From Phialocephala subalpina (lineage: Eukaryota; Ascomycota; Leotiomycetes; Helotiales; Mollisiaceae), in contig FJOG01000016.1 in the NCBI GenBank assembly GCA_900073065.1, positions 620,001-684,000 on the forward strand: a stretch of DNA of 64,000 bases. The letters run 5' to 3'. Below are positions 44,900 through 56,367 of this stretch, piece after piece. The notes under the pieces are model-generated. The model was not told the origin of the DNA. It was given only the letters and a program-made list of their open reading frames with translations, and made no database searches. Numbering within the stretch: position 1 is the stretch's first letter; each line of letters starts with the position of its first letter. The position numbers were made by a program, and so were the translations under genes.

Positions 44900-47700
44900 C
44901 TTGAATACACATTGTCCTTCAAACAGCTCGTTTTAATTTTCGTGCTTCAATAGAATCTTGACAGCCAAGAATACACAGCGCACATTTTAGTATATATCGT
45001 CCGATTCTTCCAGCAATCTGACAGCAATAAGCATTTTGACAACCACAAGACGAAATGCAAGCTTTGGAACACGGCGCAACTGTTGGGCACAGAATCAGAG
45101 ACACACGTAGCAGAGGGATATCATTTCAAGTGCGTCTATTATTCCATACCTTGGGTGGCGGAGGCCGTGAACATCGCTAGACGACCGAAAACAGAAGGAG
45201 CAAGCTTTGCCTGCTTTCTCAGCCTGCTGTCTCAGGCTTCAATAACATCGCGACTACACGATTTCGCACATATAAATATCCTTTCGCCTCCTTTCAACAA
45301 GGCGATACGATCTCCTTCGGCTACCGCGAGTTGACACGGGGCCAGCTTCTCTGGCAAGGGAGTGCTAGTTCTCACATCAAAAGCGCTGGCTTTCACGTTG
45401 GAAGTGCTTGCTTTTACTTCTGGCGAGTAGAGATGACAATGATTTGAAACTTGATAGCAATACTTGCAGCTCAAAGGTTCAAAACAAAAGTAAGAGAAGA
45501 TCAACTGCATGCGAATAGTCAATTGTGAGGATATGTGCACATTGGAAGTGAGCAATGCGCGAATTGATTAACTTGCAAAGAAGAAGCAGAGAGACGGTGT
45601 CCGGCGCCGTTGAGAGTGTAGTTGAGCTGGCAAGGATCCCAAACGCAGCTGAAGATGGAACGGTTTTATACCTATCGAGGGGGGCTCACCACTGACCGCT
45701 TTTATTTGCAGCTATAATAAGAGTGTAACAAGTGTTGGGCGACCAGGCTCACATCCATTGCGCAGTACGGTCTGACCGTTTGATAGCTCATTCACTTGAG
45801 CTGCCAAGAGAGGCTGCGTCTAGTCTAGGTTAATACTTATTCACTTGGGCAATAAAATCACCTGGCTCATTCACAGCTCCACAACCCTCTCTTCTTTCCA
45901 GTCTTTCCTAAAGCAGCAACTCCACTCATTCGCAGGATATAAACCCCTTCGCAGCATCTTCGCAAGACGACACAAGTTCTTCCCAAGGCACCGAGGACAA
46001 TCAAGATTCAAGAAGCTTCTGCTATCAAACAATTAAGCACGAGAAGGCGATTATCAAATCATGCTTCAAAGACTAATTTCGCTACTCGAGAAGTTTGCTG
46101 GACATGCGCATACGTTTCACTGGCATGGAAGCGCTTCCTTTCACGGTGGACATCTGAAGATGACAATGATGGAATCTTGACAACAGTGCTCGCGATATCA
46201 GACGAAGATACCAGGTGAGTATGTGCGGAGGAGAATTCGAACAGGAAACTACCTCGTAGGATATGTTTGCTTTGGGTGACTGGCAAGTCGACTACTCTGG
46301 CACGAAAGAAGTAGCAAGAATGAATGATCGAGCTTTGGAACAATGTAAAGAAGCAGGCGAGGATTCTCGATCAAAGAGCGCTGTTATACTCCTCAAGTGG
46401 GGGTTGCCTCTGACCTTATTTGTAGCTGTTACAGGCCACCAGTGTGGCATGGCGTAACAGCGTAAGGTGAGAATAAACCGTACGCAGCATTACAGCAGTG
46501 AAGATAAGGAAGTTTGACTATCAATGTGAAATCGCATTCTGCCCCGGCCTTTCGCAGGACTCTGGAATATAAAAGAACGCCGATGCGAAAGGAAAAATAA
46601 TCACAATACGAAAGTCCCGGCTTCCCAAGGGCACAGAATTCTGCCAAGACGTTGGATGATGCTCTTCCCTGACCCTTCCTCTTTCAAGAAAGGATAACTC
46701 CATTTTGAAGGCTAGTATACATGCTAACATGCTGGCGTATGATGTTCGAAAAAGCGTATTGTGACGAATTTAATAGCATTGATAACAACAAAAATAATTT
46801 CAGTGTACTAGACGAGACGAATAAATGTACAAGAAAGGGAAGCGAAAAGGCTCCTATAAGGGCATGCGTATAATAGGTATGCGTTCGCGACTGGCAAAGT
46901 AATCAGTTTGTAAATCAAACGTAGTAAGACATTAGGTGCAATCGTAGAGAGAGTAGTGCCGCTTGCCCGAATCAAATCTGGGACTGACGATGGAACGACT
47001 ATACACTCCCTACATTGGTCAGGAGCAGGCCGATATTTCTTCGCTGCCATATGGCGCGACGCACCAAAGAGGGTGAGAATGAATCTCATATAACAATGAA
47101 TTAAAAGTGGGACAACGAGTCAAGGAAAACACCTTCTTCCGTCCTGCTCAGCCTTTTCGTAAGGTTCCTAGATGTATAGAGTATAAAAGGGCATCTCCTC
47201 ACATACGAAAACGATAACAATTCCTAGGCAAACAAGGAAAGGATTACCATACGGCGATGCGACCACGACAGTGCTCCTTACTTCATCCTTCATCCCCTCG
47301 CATAGGATTTTGCCGTTTGATACAACTCGTTACTTCAGCCCCAGTATAAATACTGACGTGCTGGCATATGGCATTGACAGAACTCATCCAGACGAATGTA
47401 AAAGTGTTGATAACGACATCATGTTTCCTTGAAACCCAATATCAGCGCACGACATTTCAAAGTCAAAGTCCAAACGAATGTCTAAATCTTGACAACAATA
47501 CTCTCGTCTCGCCAGACCTGATTCCCTGAACATCGCGCACGACATTTGAGACACGCTATCCAGACGAATACAAACATCTTGATAACGATACACTCCACGT
47601 TTGAAACCCAGCAATAACGCGCGATGTCCGCATCAAATTATTGAGACAAATGCGGGCAAAAGCTTGACAACGGTGGTGGCAGCCTCGCTGGTATCAGCCT
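44900..47700. repeat. degenerate tandem array, about 600-720 bp period, 4-5 units
   Basis: Corresponding landmarks recur in order. TCGCA-(n)-ATATAAA-like boxes occur near 45264, 45934, 46551 and 47157. A GAC(A/G)AAT...CTTGATAAC(A/G)A phrase appears near 45434, 46155, 46763 and 47391, and a further partial copy (AATAGAATCTTGACAGCC) near 44948. A GCTGGCRTATG phrase occurs at about 46731 and 47360. No long open frame is shared by the units. Function is unknown; it could be a decayed tandemly duplicated short gene or a satellite. Confidence 0.6.
47387..47670. repeat. imperfect 83-93 bp tandem repeat within the last array unit
   Basis: Three to four copies begin CCAGACGAATGTAAA, CCAAACGAATGTCTA and CCAGACGAATACAAA at 47387, 47470 and 47563, then a weaker GAGACAAATGCGGGC near 47641. 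Each continues CTTGAYAACRA... and contains a GCGCACGACATT-type segment. On the minus strand the first two read as similar 28-residue peptides around IRLD and MSCA. Confidence 0.65.
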
Positions 47701-48354
47701 CAGGGGTTGGCCCGAAATTGACGCTCTCAGCCGATCCCGTCGTCTTAAGGCAGGGCAGAGAGATTTCACGATGAACGTCAATTTAGTGGCACTTAGACAT
47801 TTGGGACGAGAGAAGATTTACGGGGGCGGTTATCTTCTCGTAGAAGAGACTCGAGGCTAACTTGGAGGCTTCGCCTGAGCCCCCGGAGTGGCGCGGGCAG
47901 AAGGCCCCGCCAAATCTTGGCATTTATCTTCCCGACTGCCCAAAATCTTTGCGGTGCATACTGGTTGTTAGATATTTTCATTGGACAGTCAATATAAGCA
48001 AACTTATGTTTGAGCCTTACTAAAAATGCCTGGTCTCGTTTGGAATCGAAACGCAAAACGGTCCATGTGCCTCAATTTCATACCAATAGGAGGCGGAAAA
48101 GCAAGCTCCGCAAGCCACGAATTGACAACACAGTCCCGCCAACTCCTCCCCAGCTACAATCTTCCAAATGCTCCATTTTGTCGGGACAAATAAAACTTCA
48201 CACCATGCTTGCCATGGGTTGCATTTCCTTCTTCATTCCCTCTTCAACTACAGCTATTTAAGTCGATTTTGGCCCTGAATTGCGCCATTGGTTAGCTTCT
48301 CCTTCCTTTGTAAATAGGAACAAGTTGAAACACATTTCACGACCTGCAACCACC
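47701..48354. other. intergenic upstream of the zinc-finger gene
   Basis: No gene seen. Pyrimidine-rich leader with ACCACC just before ATG 48355. Confidence 0.45.
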
Positions 48355-48534
48355 ATGGCATCAACTATCAATTCAGTTCCCGATACCCAGGTAGGTCTCA
48401 CCAACGATGAGATTGTCCTACTGCGACATCATCAGCAAGCTGGCATGGCATCAACTATCAATTCAGTTCCCGATGCCTAGCTGGGTCTCACCAACGATGA
48501 GATCGCCCTACTGCGACATCATCAGCAAGCTGCC
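48355..48534 (+). repeat. 90 bp tandem duplication covering the gene start
   Basis: Two 90 bp copies, 48355-48444 and 48445-48534, both starting ATGGCATCAACTATCAATTC. Few differences are visible: ACC/GCC, CAG/TAG, GTA/CTG, ATTGTC/ATCGCC and the last dozen bases. Confidence 0.93.
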
Positions 48535-51500
48535 GCTTCCACTGCTGGAGGATCTTCCTCCCTCGCAGCCTCTCGTGCATCTTCCCAAGGCCTTCTTCTC
48601 CTTGATAGAACCTCCCTTTTAGCTTTGTCAAGACACTTCGACCGCTTGATGCAGCAAATACAAGCCCGGCTTGATTATCTATCAGAGCAAATTGCGATGA
48701 CAGCACAGCAGCAATACGATAGGGCCGGCAATCCGTTGCCTATAGCAGATTCAGAAATCACACGGTTTCATGACATCTTGCGCCAGATCGATGAGTTAGA
48801 GGGAGATTTTGGTCAAATTAGGCATATACGAGACATTATCAGGAGTTATAGACAACGAGTGGAGGAGGCGGAGGCACAATTGGAGCCCGGCATGGCTTCA
48901 AGTCGACAGAGGCACCGGCATTTACGTGGGGTCCAATCGAATCATAGAAGTGCTTCAAGTCGGGATAGGGACCAGAACCAGAGGGCTCCAGGCGGTACCA
49001 ATCAGAACAGGAATAACATGGAGAATGCAACTCAACCAGTACCGAGAAGCTCGGCTGTAAATCCTTTATCGACTGTCAAAGCAGAACAGAAGATGCCCTC
49101 GGAGAAAACGCTCCAATTCCAAGGCATCGATAGCACTCAAGACGTATTAGAAGGCCTGGCCAGCCTCAACAAACAGAAAGAGAGCGAGTATGGTTATCAA
49201 TTCTACTGCGTCTTTGATTTTGCAGGATGCCAGAGCACATTCCATTCAATGGATGAATGGAAGGACCATGTCATATCTCAGCATTTGAATCTTCATTCCT
49301 GGGTCTGCGAGCTTTGCATTCTTAGCCGAGCGCAAGGTGAAACGTCTCAAAAGGCAATTCATATTCTTGATGGAAACGAATTTTATAGCAACGATGCTTT
49401 TATATACCATTTGAGAAGGATGCATGCCCCCCATTTCCCGGCTAGTCAAAAGAATGACGAGAACGTGGAGTGGGAAGAAAAGATCAAAAAGCTTCAGATT
49501 AGTTGCTTAAAAGGAAAAAGAAAGCCACCTACAATACCGTCTTGCCCGGAATGTGGAGGGGTTTTCAAGCGAGTCAGCTTCCTGGAAGAGTTGATGGAAC
49601 ACGCAGTAGTACATACCAACCGGGGTAATGTTTTTACTGTACTGGGTAAACCGCAAGGTAAATGGAGGAATTACCATCCGTTCGTAGAGTGGGCTATGAG
49701 GGAGAAGATAATCGAGAAAGAAGCAGGTGGTGGATTCCGGCTTTGCGATGGGGAAGCAACAAAACGTGATTTTGGCGAGGAAGGGAATGTTTTAGAAAAT
49801 AGAAAGACACTGAGAACGGGTCCTGGGGGCGATTCTCGCTGTGATTCAATGGGTTTTACCCAAGGTCTCAGCAACAACGATCGTGAGGACACTCAAAAGG
49901 TTTACACAGATAACCAGAAGCTTGATATCGAAGACGAGGTTAAGGAAAAGCTGGCATCGACATTCTCATTTGAAATGGTTCAAAATTTTCATGAAATATG
50001 GGGAAAATGGGATGGCAAGATACCAACCGCGAACGCAGTCGCCGACCTTCTGAAAGAATTCTCGATTAAGCTTCATTCCGTGGCCAAACCAGGACAACAG
50101 AAAGATGCTTCCGTATTTGTTCGTCACTACAGACAGTAAGTTTCTCCATGCTGACCCCACTGTGAGGGTCCGAAATTGACCTGTCATTATAGCCGGATAG
50201 CCAAGAAGTTTGAAACCTGTGTGAACGTACTTTCTCAGCCAGAGGAGTGTACTCTGGTGGATGAAGTAGAGCAAGGTAACAAGCACCAACCACAAAAACA
50301 CGCCGGTCTCGGTCTCAGTCTCTTGGAAAAGATGCAGCTATGGGATGACACCAAATCAGAGGCTGCCACCGACCAAAAAACACATCCTCCCTGTTTGGAG
50401 GAAGAATACGAAGAAGACTACGCAATTACCCACTCTCCCGAAGTCTGGGAATTTCTTACTAAGAGTCCGGCTTACAAATGGCTGATCGAGAAAATGAAGT
50501 CTGGCGCTCTTCTAATAGAAATCGGTGGTACATTGATGGAACGCATTGGCAATGAAATTACGAGGGGCCTGAGCACTGTCGCCAGTGATCATGGCTATAA
50601 CAACGGAGTTTGTAATGGATTCTTTGAGATCACCTGGGATCTGCCAGCGTTCATCGGGCATGAGTATGCTCAGGAAAGCAATCTGCAGCTTGGTTCTATC
50701 ATTACAATCACAGGGTCTAGCACTGATGCGCAGGCGTTGTCGTGCGCTGAATACATGCGCCAGGTGTGGCCAACAACAGGCACGGAAACCCTGAAAGTTT
50801 TGCAGGATGCACTTGACAAGGGTTTAGGGAAGCCGCATAAATGTAAGAGCTGCCCCCAAGGCATTCCGTTGGTAGCGTCATTATTGGAAAGTAAAAGCCC
50901 ATGGTTAAAGCTTGCTGCTACTCTCTTATTAGAGTCTGTCAATTTCCTATCACACTCTGTATTCCGTCGAGAATTGAGCAAATCGGTCTCAAATGGATCA
51001 TTTCCACTATAGTGCCTTCATCTCTATCAACACTGACATTTTACAGGTTGCACTGCAGACAAAACTCATATCACTACTGAACTGCATGAATCTTCAATCT
51101 GTGTAATTGTACAGGGTACAAGCCCTGCTGTAGTGGAGATTGGTCAACAACTGGCATGGCTTGGCGCGACTTTACGTTCCTCAATTTCTAGCGAGAGAAT
51201 GTCATTCTCTCAACCGATAATCACTACTGTCATTGACAAGAAGGCCAACTTCAAGCTGTCATTCCAAGTCGAAGAAATCAGCCCGGATGGAACAAACTTC
51301 CAGTCAACTGGTGCCTGCTGGCGACCCCTCTTCAGGAATCCAGTGATCGTCAAAGGGTTTCCAATCTTGACTAGGCATTATGAGGAAAAGGGTTTGGAAG
51401 TTCTTCTAAACATGATGGCGGGACTTGGTCAAGCATGTAGAGCGACATATTTCGCTGGCGGACTCCTAATCAAGGGGTTCTCGACTTTATTTTGTCCCTC

Positions 51501-52978
51501 TCAGCTTATTAAAAACTCAGTTCAGTGGCATTATCTGTTCGAAAAGGGTGCTGGTCAAATCTCATATCTTGCTGCGGACAGCAACTGTCCTAACCGGCTT
51601 AAATTGCTAGATCTCGACACCACACGTCTGGCACGCTGCAGGAACTTTCTCGGCTGGGCCTCATCAGTTGAAATCCATGCAGGTACATTATCCAAGGACC
51701 TCTCAATTATGGATTGCTAATGTATATTCAGGAACAAAAGGCTCAAAATATAGTGATATCGATTGGCCAGGATCAAGCCTTGCTACACCTGGAATTGCTT
51801 TTGAAAAAGCCAGTATTATTGCTGGGAGCTACTTAAGTGGCGGTGCATCTTTTACAAGAGGCAACAAGGACACCCCGGTCTATATCCATCGAGGAGGACC
51901 GTACCCCCAGGAGATCCACTCTGCACAGAACATGAAAGTAGTCTTGTATGATACTCGGGACCGTGTGGGATGGTTGGTAGACGGTGCAAGCGCTCTGCTT
52001 CACATAACTCGCACTCAGCTTGGTTCAAGTCCATATTCAGACAGCGAGCATCTTAGGATTGAGGATTTCCAGCACGCCGACCCAAAAGGCGGACCACTCG
52101 CAGCGAAAACAGCCTTAATGGACCAGAAGAATAGGTCTCTTACAATATTCGAGGAAGTTGAGACATCAATCGAATCACGAGCAAGTGTTGGCGAAGGTGC
52201 AAAAGCTGAGGTGAAGACCTTAACAAGTCGATGGACATATCAAGACCTAGTGCGACAAACATACCACATTTTGGAGCAGCTCCACGACTACGAAACGAAA
52301 ATATTGACTTCGCCGGCGATTGGTTTACGCTTTACAGACCGCGACAAACTCACAGGTTTTGCCTTTATGGATATCGTAGACGTTCAAAACGACTTGCGGC
52401 CCCGAGTCACCACCTTGAAATCAAGTGGAAGAGGTTGGGTGGATTTCACAAGGGGCATTAGAGCAATTACCCTCCTTGGGAAAGGGTTCGGAGAGATTAT
52501 CAGACCATCGACAGACGCAAATCAGCTATGCAAAAACTGGAAACACGTCCCAACCGGTAAGGATTATCTGGTAGCCAGTACATCCACTTTGAAAGGCATC
52601 TGCCGGAGGTATGGAAACCAAGACTCAAAGCCTATAGAGCTGGCGAATGGGATTCATTGGCACAAACCAGACAAGCTCTTTGAACCCTGTGTGTGTAGAT
52701 CTGGGAAGACCTGCGATCGTGTTCAAGTTCTATTGCCAGCTTCTTTGGGCACAAAGAAGAATCCGCAACCATTTGGATGTGAGAAAGGAGCGGTTATTTT
52801 TGGAAGAAGCATGCGATTCCCTTGGCATTGGCCTTGCAAAGGGCAGCCTGTGGAGGGAGGCTCATCGGATTCGGAGCACGATGACAGTGACTTTCACGAC
52901 AGCGGTCTTGGAAGTAACCTTTCGCAGTCTGTTACTATTCCTTCGCCATCCAGCTCTAGTGATACACCACAGGTGTAG
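48355..52978 (+). CDS. large C2H2-like zinc-finger protein of a fungal orphan family
   Basis: Exons are 48355-48390, 48481-50135, 50193 to about 50965 or 51011 (unresolved), 51047-51682 and 51732-52978. Introns 48391-48480 (90 bp), 50136-50192 and 51683-51731 join in frame. The N-terminus has NDEIALLRHHQQ and a coiled-coil-like segment (RHFDRLMQQIQARLDYLSEQI). Zinc-binding stretches are C-x6-C...H...H (about residues 252-278), WVCELCI...HLRRMH, and SCPECGGVF...EHAVVH. A conserved C-terminal half follows (GTSPAVVEIGQQLAWLGA, RNFLGWASSVEIHAGT, GASFTRGNKDTPVYI, GWLVDGASALLHI). That half recurs in uncharacterised ascomycete proteins. A Ser/Asp-rich tail ends at TAG. The third splice lacks a perfect donor: the family sequence suggests SFPL joined directly to GCTAD, but GT there is out of phase. 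Function is unknown. Confidence 0.75.
48391..48480 (+). other. candidate intron exactly one duplication period long
   Basis: Donor CAG|GTAGGT in copy 1 and acceptor GCCTAG|CTG in copy 2 are 90 bp apart. Removing them gives VPDTQ joined to LGLTNDEIALLRHH in frame and skips the only stop (TAG 48478-48480). Without splicing, translation from 48355 ends after 41 codons. TCAAC near 48451 could serve as branch site. Confidence 0.65.
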
Positions 52979-53506
52979 GTGAAATAGGCAGAATCGAGTC
53001 AGATCACGATTGGGCTTGGAACTGCAGCTGCAAAACCTTCGCGTCTGATGACCATTGCGAAGTCCTAAGAACCTGTCAACAATCTACGGGGCATCACCAG
53101 GCCTGAATGTGGGCCAAACCCTAAATTCAGCGTTGCACCTTCGCAATGTCCGATGCCTCGAGCCGTATATGCTTTGGTGGATACTCCAATGTCCCAAACC
53201 GCGCTGAATTCGAATCACTAAGAACATAAGGCAGAAAGCCACGCTTCAAGAAGAGAGAATTGAAAGATTCATATGCCCATTCCATCTCTGTAACATCAAA
53301 CATGTCCAGAGCATCGCCCAAACATAGAGGTATACCCAAGTATCATCGAAAAAACCCAACTCCCTATTTCAGTTCGTAATTCCATTTCCTGGCCGTAAAC
53401 GCCGGCCCGTGTATCTCATCCTTATCGTCTCATTTCCTCAATCCTTCCTCATTACATCATCAACAAGAATAAAAAGCCCAAGATTTAAATCCTGGAATCC
53501 GTTTTT
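52979..53506. other. intergenic between convergent genes
   Basis: Nothing recognised; 3' regions of the zinc-finger and patatin-like genes. Confidence 0.45.
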
Positions 53507-55437
53507 TTATCTTACTCTATAATCAGGCTTCCTCCCCACCACCGGCGGCGGCCCATCATCTGGATATGGCAATACAGGCCTGTTCACCCTCGACCCTCCC
53601 ACCGGCAGTCCCGTAGCAGGATCATTAATCGGCGTCTTAGGCGGCAACGGCGGAGGCTCAACTCTATTGCTCGGTCTCTTGACTTGTTCCTGCTGTCTCG
53701 GATATTCATCCGAACTCATGATAGCAATCTTATCTCCTCCACTATTCGAGCGGTATTCAGCAGGTGTAGGAGCTTGGATCACGAATCTGTCGGCGTTGGG
53801 ATCTGGGATTTTGGGAGCGGAGGTCTTGGGCGAGGTGTAGGATTGGTTTTCTGATGATGTGCGGGGAGAGGGCGTTTTGCGGTTTCGTGGTACTTCGAGG
53901 GTGTCGTGGTGGCCGGATTCGTAGGAGGGACGGGGAGGGGGGGAGCGTGGTGGTTGTGGGAGGGGGATCTCGGCAGGGAGTTCGACGGCATTGGGGTAGG
54001 CTTCTGGGACGCCTTGGAGAGGTTGTTGGGGGAGTTTATAGTAGTAGTCGCCGCCTGTTCGCTCGGCTTCGAAGCGCATCTTTGCTCGGTGGATTTTGGC
54101 GAGTTTGGCGGCTGCTTCCCAGGTTGAGTTTTGAATTTCTTTCTTGCTTAGGTAGCGTTTTGTGCCGGTGCTGATGTCTGCTAGGCGGTTCCATTCGTTC
54201 ATGCCGAATTCTCCAACTCCGATTTCGACGTTGAAGCGGTAGTAGTTTTCGATGTTGACTCCTCTCTTGGATAGACCTTCTCGGACCATGTATTGATGTG
54301 TTTCCTCGCAGCCTTCGATTTTCGAGATCAATCGCCTCCTAGCTTCTGCGAACTCGCCCATAAATCCTTCGTACCAGAGATGTGAGTTTTGATCACTTCC
54401 TCCTGGTCTCTTGCCTGTTCCGATGCTGAAGAATACTCCCACATCACGGCCTGGCCACTCGTTCACGCATGCCTCGTCCAAGGCCAGCGGGGCTGGGTTA
54501 TATTGTCCAGCGCCTTCATCGATGAACACTGACTGTCCTACTGTGATCGGCTTGAAGGCCAGTCCAGTGGCACAAGTTGCTCTTCCTGCCTGCCAAATCT
54601 TGCAGTCGAATTCTGGAGAAGGTTCTTTTCGTGAATCGTATGATCGTAAAATAGCTGGAGCGCCGCCTTTCGGAGTTCCTTGGTAGATAGCTGTAACGGC
54701 ACTGGCGTTCGTTAGCTTGGAATGCGCGTTGATGTTGAGTGTACTCACGTCTTGGTTCTTTTCTCCCGGTTGTCGTACAACAGAGCCTCGCCATTGCCAT
54801 ATCTCATACCCATCATCGGTCGGCTCTGGTATGTGGCAGGACTCCTGTTACTGAAGCTTGCCACACTCGCATTGCTTGCATGTCGTTTGGGGATGTTCTT
54901 GGCTAGGGGACTGATTGGGCTCATCATACCCAAGCCTTCGGGTTCGTCGCCATCGTTTCCTTCATCCTCGTAGATACTATGCTCTCGAACACACTCCCGG
55001 ATCGCCTCTTCCAACTTCGACGCCTTGAACAATGTCGACCGGTATGGTATTCCAGCAATTGTCTTGTCCGTCTCGAAGACTTTCCGCGTCATCCGTACGT
55101 AAACTTCTTTGCATGTCTCCAAATCCAGTCGCAATCGCCCCAGCATAATCGCGATCAAGCCACCCGTTCCGGTACCGACAATCAGGTCGAAATGGTCTGC
55201 GGGTTTCGGAATCTCATGTCTTCGAGGTGCCTTTCCTTCTGTTTCAACATAGAGTCGGTGCATAAGCTCTTGGATGATAATGAACATTGAATAGCCCCGC
55301 ACCCCACCACCATCTGTGACGCATTATTAGTGAGGGGTCCTTCAAGCATCGTCGAGCATCTTACCTAGAGATAGAATACGAAGGGGAGGTCCCCTTGTGG
55401 TATCTTTTCGCCGCAAGGCGCTGGTGTTGGCTTCCAT
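53507..55437 (-). CDS. patatin-like phospholipase-fold protein lacking the catalytic serine
   Basis: Minus-strand model complement(join(53507..54701, 54749..55313, 55365..55437)), 610 aa; introns are 47 and 51 bp. The frame stays open upstream of ATG 55437, so an earlier start is possible. The oxyanion glycine loop LSLDGGGVRGYS lies at about residues 22-33. The usual GxSxG nucleophile elbow reads IVGTGTGGLIAIMLG at about 69-83, with Gly in place of Ser. The Asp motif reads FIDEGAGQYNPA at about 272 instead of DGG/DGA. Conserved fungal segments CKEVYVRMTRKVFETDKTIAG and FSIGTGKRPGG are intact. The C-terminal 130 residues are Pro-rich and probably disordered. It may be a non-catalytic lipid-binding homologue. 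Confidence 0.85.
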
Positions 55438-56367
55438 CGTGGCGGGCGGTCGAGAGCTGCTGGCGTTGTTGCTGTTGCCTCCTTCAGGTATCGATGGAAG
55501 GCCTCTGCTTCTGCGTCTCTGCGACCCTGATGTATTTGCTCCAGGAGCAGCGAGAAACTTCAGGCGCGCCGTTGTGACCGCTGTTCTGCAAAGATGAGTG
55601 TGTTGGTTTGTGAATGTGGAGAGACAGAGACAGCGTAGATATTGTCAGCCGCCTCTTGGTGTTAAGGTTATCAGTCGATTGATGGATTTTCTTGCTGGTC
55701 GCTGGAGGTGACGCTGTTGCAAGGCTCGAGAAAGCTGACAGGGATCTTTTTGGTGGGCTGTCGGGCGATGATGCAGTTCTGGCATTCAAGATTTCGGATG
55801 ATCAACACTCCACACTTTCATGCGAACTCGTTCTCGGACTCTCGCAGATTCGATTCGCAATTTGATGGACCGTGATCGAAGACGTTGCTCGAAGGCGATT
55901 CCCAAGAATAGGACTTTGGGTATCCCGAGGAGCGCTTACGCAGGCAGAGTTTGTCCCTCCAAGAGCGTTCGCCCGACTATCCGTATCCTCTCTTTCTTGC
56001 CAAGATCAGCTACAAATCCTCGAGGTTCTCTTCGGCGTGCGCGGTCTTCGATGATACCCTCGTGGCTTGATTGGCTGCGTCTGCAGTTTGTTTTCTGTTC
56101 AATATGACGTTGATTGGGTCTCCCTTGTCCTCAGCTCAAGAGGGGTGCAGTTTCATGGGCGAGGGGTGGCTGTGCCTTTAAAAGGACTGGGATACGATGC
56201 AAACGTGACAGAAGAGGTGGGCCAAACTTGCAGGTACCCGCATCAGACCGTCTTTGGGCGATTCACGAGGCTCTCACGAGTACGAGTTGGGGTTGAGGAA
56301 CATCTGCGAGGATCTGCGAACATGAGCTTCGGGCTCCGAGGAATCACGGTCTCCACATATCTCGACA
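55438..56367. other. intergenic, divergent promoters
   Basis: Between the patatin-like and SH3 genes, which are transcribed away from each other. A frame open upstream of 55437 to about 55590 may be a 5' coding or untranslated exon of the patatin gene; an acceptor-like CTTTGCAG lies near 55588. No other gene was recognised. Confidence 0.4.

Noticed and set aside
47387..47670. CRISPR-like spaced repeats
   Set aside because: Repeats are imperfect, 83-93 bp with no constant repeat and spacer pattern, and the genome is fungal.
53854..54174. Gly/Arg-rich plus-strand frames opposite the patatin-like gene
   Set aside because: They are antisense shadows of the Pro-rich C-terminal tail of the minus-strand gene.
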